From assembly GCF_000002995.4 (NCBI RefSeq), contig NW_025062478.1, positions 2,046,001 through 2,110,000 of the forward strand: a DNA stretch of 64,000 nt. Reading direction: 5' to 3'. Source of the stretch: Brugia malayi (lineage: Eukaryota > Nematoda > Chromadorea > Rhabditida > Onchocercidae). This document shows positions 25,196 through 50,723 of the stretch, one piece after another. The position numbers and the translations under genes are program-made. The notes below the pieces were generated by a model. That model saw nothing but the letters and a program-made list of their open reading frames with translations. It searched no databases and was not told where the DNA came from. Within the stretch, counting starts at the first letter, position 1. Every line of letters starts with the position of its first letter.

Positions 25196-28100
25196 CTTGT
25201 TATTATTAAACTTTTTAGCTCCACACATTTTTACATATTTTAGCCTTTTTCCATTACTTTCTAGTTTGATCCATTTTTTTTTTTCATTTTGTAAAAAAAA
25301 AAAGATTTGATAAAATTTTAATAAAAATATTTTTTCAAATTTAAAATTCAAAAAAGAAAAAATTTTTTCTCCTTATTCAGTATTATTTTATTGTTTTAAA
25401 TTTTGTTATCGATATGATTTTTTTTCTCCAAATATTCTATTATTGAATTTATACTAAAACATTTTGAAGAATATTTGATGGCATAAATAAGAACTAATAT
25501 GTAAGTTATTTAATGATTACTCATACTCTTTAACTTTCGTTAATTGCATTATCTAAACAAACAAACATCGTTATATTTTTCATTCACTAATTTTAAGTTT
25601 TCTTCTGTTTTTGAGTAAAAGTTAATTTCTATGTATTTTTTATTATTTATTTACTTTTTTTTGATTCAAATTTACTCTTTTTTTTAAAAAAAAAGGACAC
25701 TTTCCTCAACTAAATTGATTTTTTTCTTTTCTCAGGTTTTTTTTTTTAATTCCAAGACTATTATTCCCAAACAATTCTATTTTAAAAATTTTAATACTTT
25801 GTTCAAATATGTTAATTGTTATTTGTCATGATAATTGTTATTGTCAGTAATGAAAATTTTTAATTCAGTCACTACGTTTCAAAATTTACTTTTATTCTAT
25901 GGAATATTTAGTTGGTAAATATAACATCTACTTGAATACTGAAGTAACATGTACTCAAATACTTAAAACATTTATTTGAATACATAGAGCAATTTGTGAT
26001 GGGTATTCGAAGGATGGCTAAATGCAATGTATACAATTTGTAAATAGAAATAAATTTTTTAAATTTTTAAAATTACCGAGAGAAAAATGAAAATGAGAAA
26101 TGTATGATCAGCATTATTCAGCCTAACCTAAAAAAAAGTTTTAAACAATCATATCGAATTTTATCTTATCACTTTTACTTTATCACTTCGATTGGTATAT
26201 ATGTATGTAGCATTTTATAAGTGATTTATTAAATAATATTTTATTTACATTATGTAAGAAAAAAAGAGAAAATTTCGCACTACTGATTGATTGATTTATT
26301 AAATTTTGGAAAAATTTGAAAATAAACAATTATTCATTCAAATTTTTTCGACTTTACTGATTTTTTTCTTTTTCTGGGGAAAAAAAAATTAAAAATGGTT
26401 TTTATCATTTTTAGCAATAATATATAAAGTATGTTCTTTCTAAAAATTTTATATGAAAGAGAATCCATTTTGTGACATATATAAGCTATATTTTTCATGT
26501 CACTTCTCGCATTTTATATTATAACAAAAAAAAAAGATTTTCCTTCTCTTTAAAAAAAAAAAAAAAAAAAAAACAAACAAAAACTGAGGAAAAAAAGAGA
26601 CTAAAATTTAAATGAATGATAGTTTTGGGAATCCAAACAGAGAAGATTAAAAATTTTTTTTTTCTTTTCTTTTTGTCTTGCAAAAAAAAAAAAAAACTAT
26701 TTCTTTCATTGTCATTCGTCAAATCCTTATGCTAAAGATAATATCATAACAAGTTGAAAATAAAAATCATTTTGTTTTGCTTTTTTTTTAAAAAAAATTT
26801 TTGTTTGTCTAATTTTAATGAATTTTTAACCAAATTGTAATTTTTACAACAAATAAAATCCAAACATTTATTTTGTTATATTTAATCTTAAAATATTACT
26901 TCAAAAATAACTCATTGAATATGTTTTGACAAATATTTATAAAACATTTTGTATTAAATTAAACAAAAATTTCCATTTATGAGTTAAATAAGTCATAAAA
27001 ATTATATGAAATAATAATAGAAAAAATTAAACGAGAAATTGTGATATCCTATTTATCTCTTAAAAAATTAAAGGATAAGCATTTCTTGAATGAAATTAAA
27101 AGATATTTATCTCCTAAAATAGAAATTAAAAAAAAAAAATGTTGTATTAAATTGAACAAAACAAAGCAGCAAAAATTAAAGAATGATAAAATAAAATAGA
27201 AATAAAAAAAAAAAAAATAATAAAAATAAAAATAAAGCGGAAAAGATTTATTTTGTGAATGTATTTTTTTCTCTTTTTTTTTCTTCAATAACATTTAATC
27301 CAGTTTCATTTTCTTTCTTTACTGTTTTTTTTTTTCTTTTCTTTCTTATTTTTTACTTTGTTTTTTTTTTTTCCTTTTCAAAACAAATTTCACAAGCTGC
27401 TTCATTTAAACTTGTAAAAATATACCAATAGATTTTAACTATTTACATCATTTCTCATTCTTTTTTTTCTGTCTTTATATTTATTTATTTTTTTTTTGAA
27501 TTTATTTTCTTGAAACTTTTAAATTTATTTTTAAAGAAATAAAATATTATAATATGATTGAAAATTATTTATAATATAATTTTTTAAAAGTATTATTTAC
27601 ATTATCTCACATCCTTTCTTCGTTCATTCATTTCCAAATATTTAATTATATTAAATATATTTATGTATTTTACATGTAATTATACTTAGCAAATACTAAT
27701 TTGTCTATTATTTAAACTTTTGCTTTTGTCATTCAAATTTGCTCAAATGTTTGTATAATTTGATTTGCTCCTAATGCGCATCGTTTCATTTATTGTTGAC
27801 AATTACTGTCCTAAATAATATTATGTGTAAATATTTCTTCGTACATTATTATATCATTCATTAATTATCAAATTATCTCGTCTCTTTTCTTTTTCTTCTT
27901 TTATTTTTTCGTCATTAATTAAATTTCATCTATTTTATTATTTGTTTCTTTTTATTTTCCTTAAATTTAATTTATTTGTTTCCGTTTCAAATATAACTCA
28001 TTTTTTGGCTTTATTTATACTTAGGAAATAATTCATATTTGGGTTTTATGTACTTATGTTTATAAAACTTATAATGTATTTTTTTTTTTTTTTTATATAT

Positions 28101-29107
28101 GATAATGATGTGGTACTAAAATTTTGAAATAATTTACATATTTTACAAAAATGCGTTTTTACAAAAAAAATACATTTTACAAAAAAAAATTAATTAATTA
28201 ATCAAATTTATTTAATCATCCATTTTACGATTATTTCAAGAAATTCTATCACATGTATATATATATATATATATACATAAATATAAAGTGACCCATTTCT
28301 TTCTAAAATTTTTATTTCAAAAAAAGAAAAATAAATAAAAAAAATCAAAAATCACTTTTTTTCTCTCTTTTTTTTCTCTCTTTTTCCCTCTCTCTCTCGC
28401 TGTTTTTTTTTTTTTGAAAGTCACAAATGGATTATTTAATTTGTTTGCTATATTCCACAAATTGCATGTCATTTGTCTTTGAAATTTGGTAAGAAATTGA
28501 CATGAATTGGGTTAAAGAAATGCGACAGAAAAGACAATAACAATGGAAGTGATGATGAGAAAAACCTATCAACAAGTATTAGAAAATTTATTTTTACTAG
28601 AATATTTCTCACTTCATTATATTTCTATTTACAAGAATATTTTTCTCAAAAAAGAAAAAATCGTGTTTTTTCCTTGTCAAAATTGATTTGAATTATTTAT
28701 TTAAATGGCTAAAATATATTTAACAATTTATTTAAATATGTGATTTTTCACACTTTTCTTTTTAAAAAAAAAAAAAAAAAAAAAATTAATTTTAAAAAAT
28801 GAACGGTAAAAGTCTAGAAAATAAAATCTTGGTTTTTTTTATGATTACAAAGAAATCAAAGAATATAATCAATTCATCTGATTTATGTATATGAATTTAT
28901 CATGAACTTATGATAATTCATTTTATGAATTTAAAAAAAAAAAAGAAATTAATTGAATTTACATCTCCATTTTTTTTTTTTTGTCATTTATATTCAAAAT
29001 AAATTAAATATTACTGTATTTTATCACTTTTTTTTTTTTAACATTCGTTACATATCGTTATTTGGTGAAATTTTTATTTTCACTTAAAATTTAAAAAATA
29101 AAAAAAT

Positions 29108-29118
29108 TTTTTTTTCAG
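29108..29118 (+). promoter_or_regulatory. Putative splice or spliced-leader acceptor upstream of the kinase gene
   Basis: A T-rich tract ending TTTTTCAG at 29118, 165 bp before the kinase ATG, has the full nematode acceptor consensus. A CT-rich tract (29171-29203) lies between it and the ATG. It may be a trans-splice site or the end of a 5'UTR intron; no matching upstream exon was identified. Confidence 0.35.
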
Positions 29119-29283
29119 GTGCCTCAAGTATTTTCTTTTTTCTTTTGATACGGGTTATCATTCGCTCATTCTCTCCCTCCCTCTCTCTCCCTCTCTCTCC
29201 CTCGAAATTTATTTCCCTTCTGTTCTATTTATTAAATGTTCTAATAATCAAAATACATACTGAATGACAAATGCCAAACCGTT

Positions 29284-41538
<12,255 letters not shown>

Positions 41539-42379
41539 AAATTTAATTCGATAGTTATGCAATTTCTTATATTCGAAATTTTATATTAATGTTCAAATAT
41601 CAGCTGTGTTTGCCTTTTCCGGTTATATGTATAAAATTTCTTTTCTTTTTTTTTTTTTTTTTTTTTTTCTTTAAAGGTATTTAAATGATCTTGTGTTTGA
41701 TTATTATTCGTTAATTATTGAAAAATTTAATGTAATAGTATATTTTCCTAATGATTAAACAATATTTTTTCAGGAATTCCGGATTTATCTAATATTAATA
41801 TTCTTATATGGAATGATTATACAGGTTTTGTCTCCTTAACATCAAATAATCTTTCCATATTGTTTATCGTTCAACGAATTAAAATATAAGCTGAAAATCT
41901 ATTTATAAAAATAATTTTTAATTTCAATATGTATTTCAAATTTTGATATTTATAATAAAAAAAAATAAATCTCTTTTTTTTTGCTTTTCTTCAGAACAAA
42001 CAAGTTTTATTAGGTAATTACAAAAAATTTTGCAATTAATAAATCGTTTTTTTTTTTTTTTCTTTTGGTGCAATTGCTCAAATGCGCTTTTGCCTGCTCA
42101 TACAATATGATAATGATATATTTATCATATTATCTTCTCATATTTATTGGAAAATGATAGCAGGTGTTTTTTTTTTTAAAAAAAAAAGAAACTTTTTTCC
42201 TTTTTGATGCATCTTTTTTAGCAATAATTTATATTATGATTAAAAAATGATAATTATCAGATAAAAATAATCATTTGTTTAATAATTATTTCTCTTTTTT
42301 TTTCTAGTCATTTTGTTTTGCAATATTGTATATTATCACAATCTTTTTTTTTTCTTTTCTTTTTTTTGTACAATCTTAG

Positions 42380-42446
42380 AATGACCTTTGATATATATAT
42401 ATACAAATGACCTTTTGATATATACAAATGACCTTTGATATGTCAT
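42380..42446. repeat. Three tandem copies of a 22-26 bp unit
   Basis: Copies of AATGACCTTTGATATATACA, with small indels in the TA run, downstream of the kinase stop codon. Confidence 0.75.
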
Positions 42447-43018
42447 AATAACTTTTCATCAAAAAAAGAAAAAAAAAGCAATCGTTACCTTATCGTAATG
42501 ATAAGTATTTATACAAAGTAAAACAAATAATGCATTTTCTAATAAATATCAAGCGTTATAACAATTTAACTGACATAATTTTTGTTTTGTTAAACAATTT
42601 AAGAATAATAAAATAGTTTTAGTTGTTTTTTTTTTTTTTTTTTTTTTTTTTCATTACACGAAGAAGTAAGCAAATTGAAATTACATCTAATATAATAATC
42701 AAAGTTGAACTATTTCCAATTTAATATAAGTATTAAAAGATTGAATTTAAATGAAATAAAATTAAAATTAGGAAGAAAAAAAATTTATCAAATTAAGGAC
42801 GAATTAAAATTCATTTATGATTTAAATAGATAATTTAAAAAAAAAAAGTTACCAAATTTAGGCTAAATTTACATCTTCTATGATTGCTTATCAATGTGAG
42901 TTCTGTTTTTTTTCATATTAAAAAGTTTGAAATGAATACGAAATTCTGAGAATCATTAAATTACAATCTTTACATTTTTAAAATTCAATCATAACTTACT
43001 TCTTTATCTTTAAATTAT

Positions 43019-43253
43019 AAAATGATTAAAGTTTACGGTCAAGTGTTATCAAATGCTTATGAACTGATCAAAATATGATCATTTAAAATGATCAAAGTTT
43101 ACGATCGATCGATCACTGCTTATAAAGTGATTAAAATATGATCATTCAGATTGATCACAACCTACAATCGAATGTCATCCATTGTTCATAAAATGATCAG
43201 TGTTTACAGTCAAATGTTATCATTCATTACTCATAAAATAATTAAAGTTTATT
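43019..43253. repeat. Degenerate tandem repeat downstream of the globin gene
   Basis: About four diverged units beginning AAAATGATCAAAGTTTAC, followed by a GATC-rich part and an ATTGCTTATAA-type segment. The motif TGATCA recurs many times, giving small palindromes throughout. Confidence 0.65.
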
Positions 43254-43369
43254 TGATTGAATTTCACAAATTTTTAATATATTTATCTTATTTGTTTGGC
43301 TATATAACTTGAAATTATTCTCTCCTTGCTCATTTTTTGTTTTTTTGTTTTTTTTTTTTTTTTTTAAAG

Positions 43370-43375
43370 TTTATT
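43370..43375 (-). terminator. Candidate polyadenylation signal of the globin gene
   Basis: AATAAA on the minus strand, 47 bases past the globin stop codon, followed by an A-rich stretch on the transcript strand. The hexamer is frequent by chance in such AT-rich DNA, so only the distance supports it. Confidence 0.4.
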
Positions 43376-43421
43376 TATAATGAATTTACAATTTGATAAT
43401 AATGAATGTAAGATGATCATT

Positions 43422-45918
43422 TCAATTCAATTTGTTACATCTGTTGTAAATTTGATATTGATTTGAGATTGTAGCTGAAGTTAACTTTGATCGATACTGT
43501 AATTTCATAGTATTACTTGTAGAATATGAGCTTATTGTAGCTGCACACAAATGATCGATAAGATTAGCAATTAATATTGTCCATGCACGACATGAACCAG
43601 GAAAACTGCGTACGCAATTCTAAAATTTTAAACAAAAATTTATCACAAAAACTGATTTTATAATTTTAATTCTTATCAAATGAATGATAAATAAAAAGGA
43701 TAAAAATGAATCAATTGTTTTCGTTTTTAAGTAAAAAAAAAAAAAATGCAAGAATAATTGAATTTAATTTGTTAAATTATTAAAATACGAATTTTATTAT
43801 ATAATAAATTATGTATAAATAAAACATATCAATTATATAAATAAGACATAAAAGAAATGCAAATAAAAAATAATAATTCATTTTAAATTACGAGAAATGT
43901 AAGTACTATTTAGTAATGGTGGATAAATTGCACATAAAAGAAATAATAATATTTCTTTTACACTATGTTTTATATCAACAATAAATTTAAGTTAATTTTA
44001 TTTTTTTTTTTTTGATTTATCAAAAAAAAAAAAAAAAGATTTCAATCAGATTTAAAACCTAACAACATTTTTTTCTTTCTTTCTTTTTTAAAATAGATTT
44101 AATTCTTTAATTAAAATTTAATAAAAAATAAAAGAACTTGAAAAAAAAAAAAAAAAAAACAACCTGTACAACTAAAACATCCACTAATTCTTCACCCAAA
44201 TGATCCCAAAGTTTCCGTTGAAAACCATATTTTGTCAAATCAAAATGACACAAACCTAAATGTTTAAATTTAATGTAATGCAATATAATAAACTATATAC
44301 AATTTTTCTCAATTATATAATTATTTGTAATAAAACTAATATTTTTAGTACTTTTTTTTTTTTCAATTATAAATTTTATTAAATTAAATTAAAAAGAAAT
44401 ATGTATATATAACCAATTTTCTTAATATGTTTGAGAATATCATCCGAATCTGTATCCAATGATTGAATTATTTGACTAATTAATGATGTGAAAAAATGTG
44501 AATGATCATGCAATGTTGCAATTGTACGACCTTCTGTGATACCATTAACAAATGCTGCATTGTAAAAGATATCGCGAAGTATTTTATTTTTCTATAAATT
44601 TAAAAAAAACTTTTAAAAAAATATATTAAAAACAATACTTTAAATATATTTATTGTACTATATTAATGAATAAAAAAAACGATAAAAAATTTTAATAATT
44701 TTAAATAAAAAATTTCATCAAATTTTGTTGAAAAAAAAAAAGAAGAAAAGAAAGATAATAATAAAAAAAAAAAAAAAGCATTAATATTTTATGAATGCCT
44801 CATTTAAACGATTAAAAACTTCTCCCATGATAGCACTGATACCACGACATGCTGAATGTGGTGTTTTACATAATCTATTCCATGTCACTTTTAAAGCAAG
44901 TGTTTGTTGATAAATTAAACCCCATTTATTTGTCTGAAATATTAGAAAATAAAAATTTGGAATAACCAAAAATTGAATATCTATTTGAATATCAATCAAA
45001 TTTATCAAATATATATATGTAAGAGAAAGTTTAAAAAAAAAAAAAAGAAACTTTTGAAAAAAAATATTGTAATAGAGAAAATTTAAAATGATTAAACATA
45101 TACTAAGTTTTAGAAAATATTTTTTTTTTTTTTTTTTTATGAAAGGGTTTGTTTGGTTGAAAAAAACTAAAATATTTCATTTTCCTAAAAAATATATATA
45201 TATATTTTATTTGTTAATAAAAAGAAATGAAAAATGACAAATATAATTGCATGCATACACCGATATAACGAAGATTGGATATGGATCCGTAATGGATTGC
45301 TTGAAATGCGGAAACGGAATTTTGATGACCGTTTTCTTCATTCAATGATGACTGTGACAGGAGCCTATTATTAATCGGTGTAACGGATGTAAATGTTTGA
45401 TGGGATGGTGCCGAATTCTTTTTTCGGTTTCGTTGGGATTTGTTGGTTTTTTTCTGTAAATTACAGACGTAAAAGAATTCTTTGTTTTTTTTTTTTTGAT
45501 AGTAATTAAAAGTTATTAGTTAAAAATTTCAAAAAATACAAACAGATATTTTATTTTTTTAAGTATGACATCTTTTTCTTGTTGTTTTTTTCGCAGTAAA
45601 ATTGCAAAAATTTTGTAGAATTTTAAATTTTATAAATAATCAAATATTAAGCAATCAAAAATAATAAATAATTAAGTAAAAAAATTTTTTTAGTCAAGCA
45701 AATTCAAATATGTTTTAAAAAAATCATTAATAATTTCAGAAATAATTTCAATAATGTTTCATTTTGAAATACTGAAATATCATTTTCTTTATAATAATAA
45801 AAATAATAATAATTATATTTTTTTTTTTTTTGGTGAATAATTCACATTAAAATTTGTTTACCTTATCACCAGCAATGCTTTGTTTAGCTTTGCTAGTAAA
45901 TCGAGCAGCAACAATCAT
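43422..45918 (-). CDS. Nematode globin with N- and C-terminal extensions
   Basis: Six minus-strand exons: 45918-45862, 45453-45259, 44933-44799, 44591-44414, 44255-44164, 43619-43422. They give 284 aa. The globin fold spans about residues 91-245: VTWNRL with W102 (A helix), ILRDIFYNAAF with F138 as probable CD1 Phe, LHDHSHFF with H159 as probable distal E7 His, and IGLCHFDLTKYGF with H192 as proximal F8 His. The spacing of 33 residues from E7 to F8 fits a globin. The end, FPGSCRAWTILIANLIDHL, is typical of nematode globins. About 84 Lys/Ser/Gln-rich residues precede the fold and about 40 polar ones follow. Many nematode globins are neuronal O2 or redox sensors; the role here is unknown. The third intron seems to use a GC donor (GAG|GCATTC), because no GT donor keeps the frame without losing conserved residues. 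Confidence 0.85.
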
Positions 45919-45933
45919 TCAAAGTTTATCGTT

Positions 45934-45949
45934 GTACAATAAATTGTAC
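45934..45949. repeat. Small hairpin just upstream of the globin start codon
   Basis: GTACAAT and its reverse complement ATTGTAC flank two bases, 15 nt before the globin ATG. It could form in the 5'UTR. No known regulatory element was recognised. Confidence 0.45.
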
Positions 45950-48232
45950 CAAAATATGCTGGAAAAATAAATAATAATAATTTAATCTTAATGATAAGGA
46001 AAAATAAAATCATTTTATTAATTTACTTTAAAAAATGGATGGATAATTTCATTTGAATTTAATTCTGATAAGAGGAAAAATTACTGTGCAAATCAAATAA
46101 GATTAATTTTTCAAGTAAGCTTGCAAGCTTTGTTTTCAATACTGAATACTGAATACCTTATGCTAAAAATAATAATTAACAAAATTGCTAAAAAATTTTG
46201 TCTAAATGTTTAGATAGAAAACAAACAAAATAACTTATTGAAAATATTTAAATTAAAATTGAATTTCAGTGTTTTTAATGAATTCTCATATGATAATTAC
46301 AAATATTACGCATGATTATTGTATGTTATCTGTTAGTGCAACTATTTGCTATGAAACCAAAATCTATTTCAAATATTCAAATATTTTATGTCATTACCCA
46401 GTTTATATTTAACCAATGAAAATGAACTATTTAAAATGATTTAGAAATTTAAAAAAAAATAGCAGCACTTACAAACTTTCTTTTAAAAAATATCTCTAAC
46501 AGGATATCAATAATTTTAATTTAAATATTACTCGCAATTTCTTTCAAAAAGTTATCTGAGTAATTTTAATTATAGCAATTAATAGCAATTTGATAAAAAA
46601 AATTCAATCCATTTGTAAAAATTAATTTATCGCTTCTCCTTTTCATCATTGCAAGAAAAATTAATATGAATTTTTATTTTTTTTACATTTATAAAAAAAT
46701 AAAAAACGCAAGAAAATTAAATGCTTCATTTAATTTAAAAGAGCAAAAACATTTGAGGAAATCATTTGTGAAAATTATAAAAACTTAAAATTTGTTATCA
46801 AAAAATCAATATAATCTTTTTTTTTTTTTTTTTTTTTTGGGAAAAAGAAAAGAAAAGATAATTATAATTGCTTAATATTTAACAATTTTTATTAACTGAA
46901 AAAATTTATTTCATTTTTTGATATTTTATTCATTTTCCTTTTATTACTATTTTAAAATGTATTTTCAGTCAAAAATTTTTTCACTCAATGTTAAAATTTC
47001 GGGGCAAATATAGCGAAAATGGACAATTCGATGAGCTTATCTGATTGTAGAATTGAATTATTGAAATTTTAGTAAAATTTAAATCACAAAAGTGCAATAT
47101 ATAACGGTCATTTGGCTAAAATAAAACGAATGAAATAAGAAATAAAAGAGTTTGAAAATGTGAGAGATTTAATAGATAGGCGAAAAATTGAGATCATTAA
47201 AATCTTTTAAATATCACACATTTTCACATCACTGATAATAAATTTTTAACATTCATTTTAAACATGCAATTATGTTACATCAAATATATTTGTTGTTAAA
47301 AATGTCACACAGCAAAATATCGTCCAATTAAATATTTTATTCAAATTAATGCATCAATTTTTTGATGTGACATTAAATCTGAGATTTTTTCGCAGTTTAT
47401 TCAATTCTTCAATTTATTAGAAATATTTTTAGTATTTGCAATTGATGAAAGATAGATTTATTATTTACACACCATTTAGTGACTAATTTTTGATCCTTTT
47501 TTTTTTTGATAATTCTTGATATATTTGTTATTTTAAAATGCTAAAATATTGAAAAGAAATTGAAAGTATTCTGCTCAAATCATTTTTTATTAAAAAAAAA
47601 AAAAAAAAGAATTATGAATTTATTTTAAATGAAATTTTAAGATGATATAAAAGCAGTATGCAAACATTCTTGTAATCCCTAAATTTGCATATATTTTATA
47701 CTAAAAAACGAGTACTGCGTTTAAATTTTTAATATCTTTAAAAAATATGCTTAAAGTTTTCAAATTTTCGACAATGTGCAAATTTGGCAAAATATTTCAA
47801 AAAGAAACAAACAAATAAGGAATTTAAAAAAAAATCAACAAAGAATGAAAAATAAATTTGTAGTTGTATTAGTTAAATAAATATTTTCAACCGATTTTTT
47901 TTTTCTAAAATAAATATTTAAACTAAACTTTTTGCAAATTATCATATCAAAAACATCATATTAAAAAAAACTTTAGTTATATACAATTATATTTTTGTAC
48001 AATTAAAACGGAACGTTTAGTCCTAAAATTATAAATTATGTCTACAATTTATCAAAACTATAACTTTCTCATAGGTCAATTCAAATTCTCTAAAGAAAAA
48101 GGAATCGAAAAAAAGAAGAAAAAAGGAAAGAAAAAACTTGTGTAACTTATTTAATTTCAAACTTACTTCAACTTACGTTATCCATCTGTTTGCTATAAAG
48201 TCATTATTTGAGAGCTTATTTTTTTCTTATCT

Positions 48233-48284
48233 TACCTCTCTCTTTCCCTCTTTCTCCCTCTCTCTCTCCCTCTCAATTTCCCTT
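48233..48284. promoter_or_regulatory. Polypyrimidine/polypurine tract, candidate globin promoter element
   Basis: CT-only sequence on the plus strand, purine-rich on the globin strand, about 2.3 kb upstream of the globin ATG and about 60 bp upstream (in globin orientation) of a good GTAAGT donor. A similar tract lies about 80 bp before the kinase ATG. Inferred from composition and position only. Confidence 0.25.
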
Positions 48285-50570
48285 GAGATTTGAGAAATTT
48301 CATAAAATATTTCGGTTACGATAGAGATAGAATATTAATTTTGAAGAAAACAAGTTATAGAAAGAGAAAAAAAAATAAAAGATTGTAAATTGAATAATTC
48401 TAACAATTTTATGATAAAAAAAACAAAAAAAAAAAAAAAAAGATGAAACGTCAAAACTACGAAATTCTTTAATTTTAATCTCAATTGAACAAATTATCAA
48501 TAAATACTTTATAATATTTATTTATCATTGAGATCATTTATTGCTTTTAATATTTTAACTTTAATCAATAGCTAAGCTTAATTGCAGCCATAATATTATT
48601 TCAATTATTATTAATTAATAAGTTAACAATTCTAATGATGATATTATAATTTAACTTAAACTTTAATTTTAATGTTTATTCAATTACTCTAACAGTTTTA
48701 AAAGAAATAACTTTTCATATTTTAATTAGTGATAAAATTAGCATTTGTTGAAAAAAAAAAAATGATTGTTATTTGCTTTATAACAGTATTAATTATTTTT
48801 AAGGTACAATTTTAAAGCTGTTTAGGAGGGAAAAGAAAAAAAAAGGTCAGAAATTATTTTTTAGAAATTTTTAAATTTTTTAGAAAAAAGAATTATTTTT
48901 TTACAAATTGAACATTCACTTTTCGTTTTTTCCACTTTTTTTTTTGGGTGTGAAAATGAAATATTTAATTAAATTTATAAAAATTTCAAAATATCTTCGT
49001 ACAAAAAATTTTGTTGCATTAATTTTTCAAATTATTTGAGAGAAGAAAAAAAAATCAAAACTTTTATGATTAATTCAATATATTGAACAATTTGTTAAGA
49101 ACGATTAAATTCTCAAAGAAAAATTTGATTATTATAAACAATATTGCTGAATTCATTTATCATATCTATATCAAAATAATTCAAAAATTTTGCATTTTAA
49201 TTTAAACAATTTTAGCAACATTTTTGTGAGAAAAAAAAATGATTAAAAATATCAATAAATTAGTTTCTCAAGAAAAAAAAATCATGCTGAAAATAGTTTA
49301 AAAATTGTACATAATTCAAAAAATTCGACACATTTTTTTTTTTCTTTTTGATTTCTAAAAAATGATCTCAAATTTGGAGATTATTTTATTTTCTTCTGCA
49401 TTCCATTGAATTATTTATTTTATTAAATTTGTTAAATTCCAGTCTTCGTAAGTCGGTTTTTTAAAATGATCGTTAATTGCTGATGTAATTATTATTGTTA
49501 CTTTCATTTCTTTTCTTTTTTCTCTTCTCCAAGATATTTTGCATTTTATCATTTTAGTTTGTGGCAGAGAATATTTTAAAATTATTTATTCATTTCATAG
49601 AAAAGAAATAAATAAAAGAATTATTTCAATAATGAATTAATTAGAACAATACAATACATAAAATATTAACTAAATTTTTGACTGAATTATAAGCGATTAG
49701 TTTTGTTTTGTTTTTGTTTTTTTTTTTCATTTATTTTAAATCGTTTGAATAATTATATAAATAAATATGTCTGAATAATTATAAAATAAATATGTTTGGA
49801 AAAGATTGAGGAAGAGGAAGAAAGAAAGAGACAAAGAAGATTAGATCAAATTTCAAAAAGATAAATTGATTAATTAATCATTGAATAGAAATCATTTTAA
49901 TACAATAAAGAGAGAAAAAAAAAAAAAAGGAATGAAAAAATAATTAGATTTGTTAAGAAAACAATCTATTTAGATACAATAAAAATTCAAATTATTCAAC
50001 GATTTTTTTCGCCGTTCTTTTCCAGTTTTGAATTTGTTAAATTTTATGTTTTAACAGAGTAGGAAGAGATTAATGAGAATAAGAATGAGATTAATAATAA
50101 GATTAAAAATAAAGAAATATGCAGAAAGCTAGGAATAAGAATGAAAGTAAGAATAAAAATAATAAGGATAAAAAAAGGATAAGAATGAAAATAGAAATAA
50201 GAATAAAAAAAAAATAAATAAAAAATAAGAGAAAGGATAAGAATAGGAATGAAAATAAGAATTAGGAAAAATAATAAGAGGGTGAAAAAGAAGATAAAAA
50301 GTAATATTTAGGTCAACGATATCCATGACAAAGAATAATAGACAATAATGAATCAATGAAATGAATTCAGGAAAATTGGTGAGACAGGAAAATGTGGAAA
50401 ATAAAAATTTTTCTTTAATTGTCATTCTCTCTTCTGTCAGCTGTTAATCTTTTTCAATTTCGAAAATTTATCTTTCATTTCTGAAAAGGATGTGAAGATG
50501 GGGTGGAGTTATTGTTACATAATATATTATCAAAGGTGATAATACTACTAAAACTACTAATACAATTCCT

Positions 50571-50656
50571 ATTTATTGTTATTGTTATTATTGTTGTTTT
50601 GGTTGTTGTTGTTGTTGCTGTAGTTGTTATTGTTATTGTTATTATTATTATTGTTG
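50571..50656. repeat. TTG/TTA trinucleotide microsatellite
   Basis: Alternating TTG and TTA triplets, 70-150 bp upstream of the start codon of the modular secreted protein. Val/Ile-rich and Thr-rich ORFs on either strand are products of this repeat. Confidence 0.8.
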
Positions 50657-50723
50657 TGAAAGTAATAATAACAGTATTCAAGAGTAGTAGACTTGATAAA
50701 CAAGTGCATCAACAATAATAACA

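Larger units (their letters stand above)
13919..29283. other. 15.4 kb gene desert between the dehydrogenase and the kinase
   Basis: No ORF in this stretch shows a recognisable protein, and no chain of spliceable exons was seen. It holds TGATAA/TTATCA-rich sequence (13.95-16.4 kb), a GC-richer islet at 16.57-16.71 kb, perfect hairpins at 16990, 22393 and 23397, microsatellites at 20708, 22542, 22831 and 24874, and a three-copy minisatellite at 24914-25195. Poly-A and poly-T runs are frequent. Long distal regulatory sequence, a lost gene or unseen non-coding RNAs are all possible. Confidence 0.6.
41539..43421. other. Intergenic region between convergent kinase and globin genes
   Basis: About 1.9 kb holding the 3' ends of both genes. 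It includes poly-T tracts, a three-copy 24-bp repeat at 42380-42446, and a degenerate tandem repeat at 43019-43253. No protein gene was seen. Confidence 0.65.
45919..50723. other. Divergent spacer between the globin and the modular secreted protein
   Basis: About 4.8 kb likely to contain both promoters. Features are a CT-rich tract at 48233-48284, a strong minus-strand donor-like GTAAGT near 48171-48176 that could belong to a globin 5'UTR exon, a purine-rich GAATAAGAAT stretch at 50060-50300, and a TTG/TTA microsatellite at 50571-50656. ORFs here are low-complexity shadows. Confidence 0.55.

Noticed and set aside
24759..25310. Several 70-109 codon ORFs
   Set aside because: They read through the three-copy minisatellite in different frames; repetitive Phe/Leu/Ser proteins are an artefact of the repeat.
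50129..50425. A 98-codon minus-strand ORF rich in Phe, Tyr and Ser
   Set aside because: It is the complement of a purine-rich GAATAAGAAT low-complexity stretch.
50475..50718. Thr-rich and Val/Ile-rich ORFs on opposite strands
   Set aside because: Both are translations of the TTG/TTA microsatellite upstream of the real gene.
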